This document shows, piece by piece, positions 31,532-43,500 of a DNA stretch of 64,000 nt. Position 1 is the stretch's first letter. Every line of letters begins with the position of its first letter. Below the pieces are notes generated by a model. The model ran no database searches, was not told the DNA's origin, and worked only from the letters and a program-made list of their open reading frames with translations. Made by a program: the position numbers and the translations under genes. The stretch comes from Nematostella vectensis (taxonomy: Eukaryota; Cnidaria; Anthozoa; Actiniaria; Edwardsiidae), in NCBI RefSeq assembly GCF_932526225.1, contig NC_064048.1, forward strand, positions 4,818,627 through 4,882,626, read 5' to 3'.

Positions 31532-34500
31532 ATGGCGGACCCTGTTCGTCGCCCAAAACAGGAAGACTCCGCGAAAAGGTCGTCACCTGGCGAAACCCCC
31601 GGCTCCCAAGACAAAAATACGATGGATTCAGATAAAACAGGACTTTCCTCTTCAACTGAAGAAAATTCAACTCCTGAATCGTCTCCTAGTCAGAATAATG
31701 AGCTCTGGAACTCTATGTCGTATTGGTATTATATGCAGTCATATTACCAATATTATTACAGTATATCTTATTTTTACACGTATTACTACTGGCAAATGGT
31801 GTCTTCACAACAAAGTCAGACCGGAAATCAAGGACCGCCGGGTTTCGCTGGAGGGAATGGCCCGTTTCCGCCGCAAAATACTGCAAATAGAGGATCTACT
31901 GCACCATTTTTACGACCACAGATACAACAACCAACCAGTAAGAATTCGCTATCTGCTTGTATCTGATTGGTTCGCCTCTATTCAAGTGGATATGTATGGG
32001 ATAGAACAGTGATATTTCAGCGTCTAAAAACATGAAAAAAACTTGAGCTAGACTACAGAATTCAGGGCCATATCCAAACTTATTTGCATTTCCTTGTCTT
32101 GGTGGTTTCAGAAATTATTCACACAGCCTATTAGTAAAAAGCGAATTTTTATTTTAACAGAAAAGAACAGCTGCACTCTCAAATTCAGCACCTAGAGGGG
32201 GGGGAGAGGGAGGTGGACTAAATAAAGTCACATATGCTTGCTTAGAAGATAAATCTTCATCCTAAAGGAATAGCAGAATGGGTGTGGAAATCACCAATTT
32301 TAAGAGATAGCAAAGAAGACATAGTGACAGAAAATTAAAACCCTTATCTGAGATCTTTATGGTTTTCCTTACTGCAGCTGTTTCAAAATGTAATTAATGC
32401 AAAATTGATTTCTAATCGACCAGCTCAAGACCCCTAAGAAATAGCAGCTGACCTAAAAGAAGGCTCCCAGGGATAGAACTTGGCAGATTAAATTTACAGC
32501 ACCCTAAGGAATAGGACAGGCATTTGTGACTTTTTAGGGGAGGGGGAAGGGAAGTCTGCAACAGATTAGAAGACAGTTAGAAGAAGGGATTATGTTCAAA
32601 TTGCTAAACAAAAGCCTTAATAAATAATAAGTTGTCATCTGGATAACTGAGAAAACATCTCATTGTGAGCTTGGTGTGATGGAGCACCTACCCATGCAGA
32701 AATTTGAGTATGTAAAGGGGATGTAAAAGGTATGTTGTTTGATACCATTTACCTACCATATACTTCCTAAAAACATACCCTCTACATACCAACTTGGAAG
32801 GCATGTAATGGGTATGTAATACATATGAAAATTGGACATAGTAAAATATACCTTTTACATAACCAAAAGCGACCTTGATATTGAAGACCTTGGAGTTATG
32901 TAAAAGGTAAGTGTTAGGTATGTAAATTGTGTGTAGACGGTATGTAATGAGATATCATTTACATACCAAATATTTGCTGAAAACATACCTGTTACATACC
33001 AATTTAGGTGGTATGTAATTGGCATGTAATACCTATCAAAATTGGACATTGTAAAATATACATTTTACATAACCAAAAGCGACCTTGATTTGAAGATTTA
33101 TAGTTATGTAAATGGTAAGTATTAGGTATGTAGATGGCAAGTAAAATATATATAGTGGGAACCATTTACATATCAAAAACTTGCTAAAAACATACCGATT
33201 ACATACCAAAATGCTACTGTTAAATGGAAATTTACATACCCATTACATACCTAAAATGTACCTTATGGGTACATAGCTCAAGGCTACCTTAAAAGGGCAT
33301 GGTATAGAATTTACATAGCCATTACATACCCAAAATGTACCTTGAACATACCACAAATGCTACCGTTAAATGGAAATTATTATACCCATTACATACCTAA
33401 AATATACCTTGTACATGCCACAAACATAGCTCAAGGCTACCTGAAGAAGGCATGGTATAGAATTTACATAGCCATTACATACCCAAAATGTACCTTCACA
33501 AATAATACCGTTAAATGGAAATTTACATACCCATTACATACCTAAAATGTACCTTGGACATGCCACAAACATAGCTCAAGGCTACCTTAAAATGGCATCG
33601 TGCCAATTTTACGTACAATACATTATCTAAATGTGTCCCATAGCTAAAGGGATAACTTGGAATAAGCGACTGAGCCAAGCAGCTAGTCTTTCCTTGTTTG
33701 TAAGCATATCAATAAAACGCCCCTGCAACATGGTATCTATGCCTCTACATGTCACACGCAAAATTTAAACCCAAAGAACGTTGTATAACACACTTTATGC
33801 GCAAAGTAAAACTAAATTGTTGCTTAAAGATCAATAAGATTACCTGGAACTGCTAAGCTGCAAAGGTAAAGTTACTAACCTGGAAATCACTGGAAATGTT
33901 TAATTGATTCCTAGATCGGCACATAATCTCGATTCACAAAAAATGACTTTTTTGATTACTAGTTCGAATTGTTTATTATCAAATATAAATTTAAAAAAAT
34001 GGTAAAAACTATGCCAAAGTTTTCAATCAAGCAAAGACTCATCTGCATCGTAGTCATCATCATCATCATCAGGAAGACTAGGCAGACTTGGCAGATCATC
34101 TTCACAAGCTGACTTCCGTGCTGCTCTCCTCAAGTTTTTTATACTTAGGTTCATGGCACTTGTGATGCCTTTTTTACACCCGTCTGGGAGGTTCTGCCTC
34201 GACGCATATGCTATTAATGTAACAAAAAATCACTTCGCATTACGTTTGTTATTATCGTCATTAATTGAGTTATTCAATATACCAAATATTCGCGGTACCA
34301 TAACTTCACCTGATGCGAAAACAATTTAATGTGGGAAAATCAAAACTTAGCTTTTCTCACCTTTAATAGTGGTTATAATTTGCTGGTTAAGCAAATTTCC
34401 CACCTCCCCCTGCTCAGAGATTTTTCCCTCGCGCCTTTCTTCTTCTGAAAAAAACGCCTTTAAAAGGCGTGTAGCCAGCGAGGACTTGGTGTGTGCGGTT

Positions 34501-37500
34501 TTGCACAATGCAAGTGCTGTCCTCGAAAGGAAGACACCACTGCCCGCAACTAATTCAACTAACTGCAAATAATGAAAGAAAAAAAAAACGTTCAGTACCC
34601 AAAATAACATATAGTTCATAAAACGACGTCAATAATACTTGAGTTATTTTTTTAAATATCGTATCAAGTACTCGCGATAGGACAAGCTCTTGCTTTCACG
34701 GGCAATTGGAAATAGTTAGTTGTCATTTGAACAAAGTCGGCGGCTACTGAGTGATCTGATTAGTAAATTATCATTGTCAAGCGCTGGAAAGTCCCGGCTG
34801 TTGCGAATCGGGACTTCCCGAATTAACAAGCGAGGACCACTCATAGCCACTGACTTCGTTTGAATGGCAGCTAAGTATTTCAAGTCGCCCAAGAAAATCT
34901 ATCTGTGACCTGATGCCCGTAAGGTTGGATTACACCTCACACTCATTTTTATTTAAACTTTTTTAAACTAAAGACTTATGTTCAAGGCTGACTAATAAAC
35001 CCTGCACTGTTCTCAAATTCCTGTATCCATCCTTATTATTACCTTTCTCGTTGCCGCTTCTGCCTCACTCATCACGCCTACCCGCCCATCATTTACTTGT
35101 ACATTTGGTACTCGAAGCTCATTTCCTAAAATCAATGACAATTATAAAATGATCTCTATATCATCAGAAAACAAACTAGAAGAGGATGGCGTAAACGTGG
35201 AAAATGATCTCTATATCATCAGAAAACAATCTAGAAGAGGATGACGTAAACGTAAAAAATAATTTTTCAACTAAAAGGACAGAGAGGAAAGATGCAAGAT
35301 AACTATTTTTTAGCTCAATATTTTGCATATAAGCTCCCTTTTTGTCGGAGAACAAAATATCAAAATTAAAAATGTAACTTACGCTATGTCTTGAAAGATA
35401 TTTCAAAGGCTATCTGTGAAAAAGCCCAACAAAATACGAAATGGCGCCCGTTTTGACCCATTAAATTGAAAATATTTACCTTGGATACCATCTGATCTGC
35501 TCAGTCTCCTGAATCGCGCTTCCAAAGCCCCATATTTTTCCTTCAGCTCACTAAGCTCATCTCTCGTGGAAACACACATAGGATTTGGGCAAAGTGGCCT
35601 TTTTTTTGGTTCTTTCTGCGCATCTGAAATAGAAAAAAAAAAATTAATAGAGCGGAAACCCTCAAGTAGAACCTGAATAAAAGACATCTGATTTTGGAGT
35701 CTATACTGAACTGTTCTTTTTACAGCAATTCTACCCTGAAAATGGGGATAATAATTTTTGATATAAATATGAAATAGAAAAGTGAAATAATGACAAAAAT
35801 ACTTACGCTGCGTATGTGCTGGCTTGTCTCTTGTGACTCCCTGTTGGTTAATTAAAGAGAGACTTCAAACTTGGGGATCTATACTAGTGTATTTTTATGC
35901 GTTTCAGAACCGTTTAATTGAAATTGACAAACCTTGAGTGACGATGTTGATAAATCGCGGGAGGCCGACTTCTTTGAAAATAGAAATGCGGTTGAAAAAA
36001 TTTTATAGAGGTATAGAATTAAGATCCTGAACTTCTCATTCAAATTGCGTACCAACCTGGACTATTTGTTCTGACTGATTCAGCTCGCACCCTGTGATAA
36101 ACGGATGAAACGTAAATAGCTAATCATCATGAATGATCATAGACTTGAGAATACAAATTGGAGTATTCCTTACCCGCTCTTTGTGTTGATCTCTCGTTGA
36201 TAGCAACAATCGAGATGTCCTATATGTACATAAACAAACATTGTCTATTATGATTTTCTATGATTTCATAAATTTGAGGATATCTCGATTCTCAGTGCTG
36301 AGAATTCTTGCTCGCAAAGTTCAGTGTACTTTCTCGCAATTCTTTACTGGTCGTGCTCGAGGAACGGGATCTGTACAGGACCTGAAATGATCCCAGGACC
36401 CGAAACGATCCCAGGACCCGAAATGATCCCCAAAAGTACCCCAACTGATCCTCGGACCCGAAACGATACCGAGGAGTCCCCGAAATCAACCCCAAGGAAT
36501 TACGGTAATGGACAGAGGGAAAGCAGAAGAAATACTTGCAATTCTTGAATCATAATAAAGGGTTAACAGCGACTCGATTTCTAAACAACGTGACTTAAAA
36601 ATATTAAATTCCAACACAATACTTCTATTTATTACATTGCCCGGCGTTAAACCCATAAACAGAGTCCAAAACAAATACACAACTTTAAATTGCTACTGAA
36701 AGGAATATAGCATAAACATAGCACAGCCTTGCTCAGATCAACCAAACTTTTGACCTTCCATCACACTCTTAACATTTTGCGGTTCCGACACATGACTCCG
36801 ACACTATAAATCTCATTTCCGGTAAACATCACCCCTAAAAATTAATATTCATCTGACAACCAAACATGTATTTCACCACGAAATCCTTGTTCTTACGAGC
36901 GAATATTTACCGACACATTTTAGGCAGCCGGTTTGGCAGAGAAGATGGAATGACAAAAGTACACTGAGTATAATACACTCGAACAACCCTTCTACTACCG
37001 ATGCAAAATATTAAGAGGATGTGAAAGCAATATTATGTGAGTTTTGAATTTCCTCATGTAGTCGTGCGTACACCCCGGCATGATCTCATGATATGATAGG
37101 TCTTTCATTCACCGAAAACAAACATGTCAAAAAATAACTTTAAAACATTTCGCTTCCTATGTAAAGCAGCATGTCCCATCTGTTAAGACTTTCTTTTATG
37201 GCTTGTTATGTAAAAATGATTTATCCACGCCGGGCTCCTCAAATTACTATCACAGGAATTGTTAGTTGACCCCAAATTCTGACTCAACCACTGTATTTCC
37301 CCCGCAGTCGTATATAAAAATCTTAATACTATAGTTTTAGTTAATGTAAATTTCCTTTTAATAACACAAACAAAGCTAAATGTTTCATATGTTTTTAAAA
37401 CTGAAAGCCAATCCTTACACATTCCTTTAGTTGTCCATTACTGTAATTCCTTGGGGTTCATTTCGGGGACTCTTGGGGATTGTTTCGGGTCCCGGGATCA

Positions 37501-40500
37501 GTTGGGGTACTTTTGGGGATCGTTTCGGGTCCTGGGATCGTTTCGGGTCCTGGGATCGTTTCGGGTCCTGGGATCATTTCGGGTCCTGTACAGATCCTCT
37601 CGAGCATGACAGTTCTTTCGATTGACCTGTTTTTCTTGGGTGTTTGAAGATAGTTATGAGGGAAGGAGGGGTGGTATAGAGTATATTTCTCACATTCACA
37701 AGCTCCATTTCTTTGAAAATGTTTGAAAATCTAACCTCAAGTGTCTCAGCAATTTGGTCGCAACTTTCCACAGTTCCGGTCACAGTTGTCGCAGGGGGGG
37801 TGTTTTTTGATGATTTTTTTGATGACTTTTTCTTCTTAACTGGAGCATTACTATCTGTTGAGGATTTATTGTTATTATGAATTTCACCAATCATGTACTT
37901 CAGTGGTTCTGCCGCTTAAATTTTCCCAAGTACTCTATTTTTTTACTATACTATTATTGTCATATTATGCAAGTAGTGACGTACCCGAAGAAGCTTTGTC
38001 ACTGGTCCTTTTTTTAGTTTTTTTCTTCTCTTCCTCATTGACATTCTTGCCTATAACCATAAATTAAAATAAAGGTAATAAATAACACTTTATGACCCAT
38101 TGTTTAAGGCCCGGAGGAAATTGTTTCATTTCAGTTGTTTTCATACTTTTCCCAAGAATATCCCGAAGTTCGCTCCGAACTAAACATTCATTGCGAAACT
38201 AGCTTTTTTTGTGTGTTTCGAATTGAGTTTGTGAACTTCATCGTGATTAAAGTTCGTAATTACCACATCTCATCGCTTTTTTTATTTCAAAAGGCTTAAA
38301 AGTATTCGGGTGGACATGATTCAAGCAAAAATCATCTAACTTGTGCTGGAAAATGCTCCCGCCGTGGTAGCCCCTTGGTCCCTGGCCTTGTGGTGCGGGG
38401 AAATCAGAGCCCCATCGACTTGACCCTTATACTGGGCCAGTGAATAGAGCGCGGGCAGCACGGACGTCATAATTCTTGTTTTATGGACGTTTTGACAAAA
38501 GAGAGACTGAGCAGTCAAATGATTCGGATTTTAGTCCCTCAGCTATAGATTCAAGATTAATAGATTAGAATTTTAAGTCATAAAGGTTATTTACGCCGCT
38601 TTTATAATGAGCCGATACTTTGCAAAATCTCGATAAACCAATATTATTCGGTCCATCTCTTGTCTGCTTGTCACCTAGACTATTATCAATCAAACCGCGA
38701 ATGTAGAATAGCTTTTAATATATTTCACGGCAACAATTTGGAGCGGCTAAAGAGAGGCGTATGTAATTGGCCTCTGCAGACGGAACAAAATACAACGGAA
38801 CTACTTTTTGATTCCTAATAACAGACCGATCAAAAAGAGAACCATATCCTTTTATTTGATATATGTTTGACATCCTAAAACGCTCTTTTAGATGATTCAA
38901 CCTTGAAGGCATTTCCGGCATGTTTGTTCTTATCATGTTCTTATCATTGACAGTGCCGGAAACAGATTCTACCTGGGGAACTCCATGTTACGAAATGCAA
39001 ACAGTACTTAATTACCTTTGATTAAAAGCATTATTCATAAAGTGCTTTTCATGACGGTAAATATAAAAGTCTCTCAGGACTACAAAAGACTACAAAAAAA
39101 AAAAAAAAAAACTCACGCAACATTAAAGCTTTTGTTTACCCACCTCCGGTTGTTGCCGTTTCTCGGGTTGTTGCCGTTTCTCGGGCCACATCTATTTCTG
39201 TGAAACCGATAAAATCACTGAAAATATTTATATTAAACGCCACGACTCATTACATAAACGCAAACATGAGTAAACAAAGATAAGTCAAATACCAATATCT
39301 TCAGCAACAAAATCGCCTCCCAAAGTTTTTGGTTTTGGGCGTCGCTTCCCACCATCTAAAGTCGCCTTCCGTTGTTCTTCAAACGGGTCTATGTACTCGT
39401 GCTTCCTTATACTATTCAAGAAAGCTTTACTATCTGTAAGTGCAAAAACAGCATTTAAAAAAGCTTTGTTATCTGAAAGTATAACAGCAATGTGTTCTTG
39501 TTTTTATTAACTTTTAACCAAGGAGTACAACTCATGCCAATCTAATCGTCTCAAGCAATAAAATACAGTATTTCATACAACTATATTATACTACTCGATT
39601 AAAATCAATCAAGGAGCGCCAAGTCTCGCCTCTGTCGCAACTGTGGAATTTAGTGATAACAGCTAAGCGCCACATGGTGATTTTTTTAGGTGATTCTGAA
39701 AATAATTATAAGGGGCAAACAAGCATAAAACCGAGGCCAATGTCTGTAAAATCCGAATTGTATGGTGGTTAACTCTTATATTCCAAATTCACACTCGGGT
39801 GATCAGCGCCGAGTTCTTCGGGCAGACCAGAATTTCAAGTTTAACTGTCATTTATCGCGTTCGTTGAGGGTTAGATATGTTCGATTGCAAATCATTAATA
39901 CGTCCAGGCAATTTTAATGCAACATGTATAATGGGAAGTTATTATTAAGAGACTTACCATGAAGTTTTAAAACTTTGGCGCGGGCCATTTCTTGCTTGGG
40001 ATCCCACACAGCATTGTAGGTTGAACCCTCGATTACTCCCTCCGGTATATCCTCGGTACATATATTTTTCGTATATATCACCTTCCAACACTCGGGCTCT
40101 GGATCGCCTATCCATTTAACCAATGCAAATGCTGGAAAACGAGATGCCATTTGTAGTTGAAAATGTCGGTCGGGTGATCGACTATTTAAAAGTTCGAGTA
40201 GGAAAAACGGATGCGACAAAGGCTAGTTATTAACCAGATCGTGCTCGAAATAGACGTGAACATCACAAAATAAAACAAAACTGACCAATCAGGTCGAAAC
40301 TGCCAAGATTGATTGATACCGTAGGCCAGAGATAATGGCCTGAACAAACAACTGAAAACTAGACGGAATTACTTTCATGTTACAGGCAAAAACAACATGG
40401 ATGGTCGAAAGAATCGAAAAAAGCAAGGACGGTACTGTCAGTATTATAACACAATTACTTCGCCATCCAAGATCCCCAGGACAACCCGAACAAGAAGCAA

Positions 40501-43500
40501 GTTTGCAGATTCTCATCCTAACGAAAATGATAACTTATTGGATTTAGAAACAGAAGATAAGATAGACGATACTCTCGCGGGAGCTTCTAGTTTAACGACG
40601 GAGGATATAATAGCCGAATACCCTGATGACGTCCTATCCGAAAGCGAAGATAATTTTGTAGCTGATTGTACTGCATGCGAGACCACTTGTAATTCCGACA
40701 CTGTTCACACTAGCAGAAATTTTGAAAACCGAGCGGAGATATATGAATATTTGGATAACGAAGACTGGGAGAAACTTGCAGACGTCGTTTTTGACTCGGA
40801 AACTGAAATTAACAATGAACATGGAAGTAAAGACGAGAACGAAGAACAAGAAGACTTTATTGAGCTGGATGACTCTTCAATTGAAAGTGACGGGGCAGAT
40901 TTAGACCTGATGACTGCACAAGAGCAGGATCCGCCAATTTATTCTGGTAGTTTGCTAACAGTGACCATGCATCTAGCAGCTATAATGACATTTGCGATGG
41001 CAGAGAGCCTTACTGCTTCCGCGATTTCCCATCTGTTAATACTTATCTCCCTTCATTGCCCGGTACCTAATAGATGCATGAAAACACTTCACACACTCTG
41101 GAATCACCTAGGCTCCATGAGTGCCCCCATAGAGTGGCACTATTTTTGTACAAGGTGCAATCGATACTTGGGAAAAACTAAGCCAATCGCAACGCAAAAT
41201 TGCGTGCACTGCAAAAAGAGCTTCGCCCCTGGAAAAAGTAAGACATGGGATACGTTTATAGTATTTCCAATTATCACACAGCTGTCATGCATGCTTAAAG
41301 ACAGTTCGTTTGTAGAAGCTCTTACGTCCTACCGATTCAACCACGAGGAAGACAAAAGAAGGCGGAACTGCCCAGAAAACATCGAGGATATAATTGACGG
41401 CGAAAATTATCAATTATTTTTTAAAGAACATGGTTTTTTGAGAAATCCAAACAATTTTGCTATTCAGCTAAACACGGACGGTGTGGCATTGTTTAAAAGC
41501 TCCAGCTATGCTATATGGCCGGTTTACATGGTTATATGTGATTTGCCTCCGCGTATGAGGTATTCAAGAAAGTATCGCCTTTTTGCAGGCCTTTGGTTCG
41601 GGAACACGAAACCTCTCTTTTCAGTTTTTCTGCATCCTTTTAAGGACATGTTTCAAACACTTTATAATGACGGATTTACCTTAAATCTAAATGGTTCTGA
41701 TATAACTTGGCGAGCTATTGTAATAAGCACTACAATGGATGCTCCTGCAAAATGCCTCTTCATGTGTATGAAGCAATTTAATGGTGAATGTGGTTGCCCA
41801 TATTGCAAGGCAAAAGGGCAAAACGTAAGGACAGAGAAAAAAGGCAACTGTCGCATTTTCCCTTACGTTAAAATGCCAGACCGGAAAAAATTATCTCCAT
41901 TAAGAACACACAGCGAGTTTTTGAGAGATGCAAAGAGCGCTGCGCAGTCTCCGAGTAAAGCTACTACTGTAGATGGCGTGAAAGGTATAAGCATGGCATT
42001 TGGATTTCCAGGTTTTAATATTGTCAAAGGAATGGCAATTGATTATATGCACGCTGTTTTGTTAGGAGTAATGAAACAATTACTGTGCTACTGGTTCGAC
42101 AAGAAACACAAGAAATGTTCTTGGTATTGTGGAAATAGCGTCAAAGCATGTGACGAACGGCGTGAGAGGATAAAACCGCCAAACTACGTCAGCAGGATAC
42201 CAAGAAGTGTTGAGGAACGGTCGCATTACAAAGCGTCTGAGTTACGAACCTGGCTACTTTATTATTCCTTGCCTGTAATGCAGGGTATTTTGCCAAATGA
42301 ACACTATCAGCACTTAATGCTTTTTGTGTGTGGTGTTTATATGTTGCTTAAAGAGTCAATTTCTCCAATGGAGATAAACAAGGCTAATCAGCTATTGGAA
42401 CATTTTTGTCTTCGAGCTCAAGGACTCTACGATGACAGATTTATGACTTTTAATCTTCATCAGCTTTTACATCTTGCTGATTCTGTTAGATTCAACGGCC
42501 CTCTTTTCAGTAATTCTTGTTTTTTCTACGAGGACTTAAATGGAGACTTAAGAAGCCTCTTTCATGGTTCACAAAATGTTGAGGGCCAAATTGTTAGAGC
42601 TGTTTCCATTTTACAACATTTACCAGAAATGATTGAAAATGTGACGGATTTAAACGTAAAACACTTTTGTCAGTCATTAACTCAAAAACGAAGGGTTGGG
42701 CATGTGAGCGAGGAAATTGATGAGAATCTAAAGCTTCAGGTACTGGGATCTCTTAAACCTTATATCATCAGCGCTCTCCAGGAAGTTGAACAACTACAAA
42801 TAATTGCTGGAAATGTGGCAATATTCGACATAATGTACAAATGTTTTTACCGATTAAAACGTGGCGATAACATTATCCACAGTGCAGGATACACCCGAGT
42901 AACAAAACGAAATTCGACTGTTGTACAGTTTACAAAGCCTGATGATGATGAGATGGCTTATGGGTCCGTCCTCTATTTTGTCAAGTACAAAAAGCCCTGC
43001 CGAAGCTCTACCTGCGAGGTGGTTTGCCAGTGTACTGAGCATGGTTATGTAGCTATGATAGAGGAATATGAAATACTGCACTCTAAACACTTATCCAGCT
43101 CAGACTTGAGAGGACCAAAAGCAGAAGTCAGGCATCTGATTCCCATGAACAGGAAACCGTTAGGCATTGTTTGCGTACCTGTTCATACACTAATTCAGAC
43201 ATGTTTTTTTATTGACACTGGTAATGACAATTGTTTTTTTCTTGGGATACCTCCCAATAGGATTGAGCGAGAATGAGAATTTTTTTTTCCCGCAAAGACA
43301 ATATAGAGTGAGAATCACAATGTAAATTTACCTTATATAATTAATCCTAATTCCAAACTGCACCCAAAATTAAATATCATTAGAAATATACCGTATTACT
43401 TATCACTGGTACTTTTCATAATTGTTTTTACAGATTTTTTATTTAGTTAATTAATTATTTATTTATAAATAAATTTTTTGTGATTTCAAGAATAATGACC

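Noticed and set aside
39018-39203. Plus-strand frame with repeated LLPFLG at 39150-39190
   Set aside because: It derives from a short duplicated GTTGTTGCCGTTTCTCGG sequence in an intron of the BEN gene.
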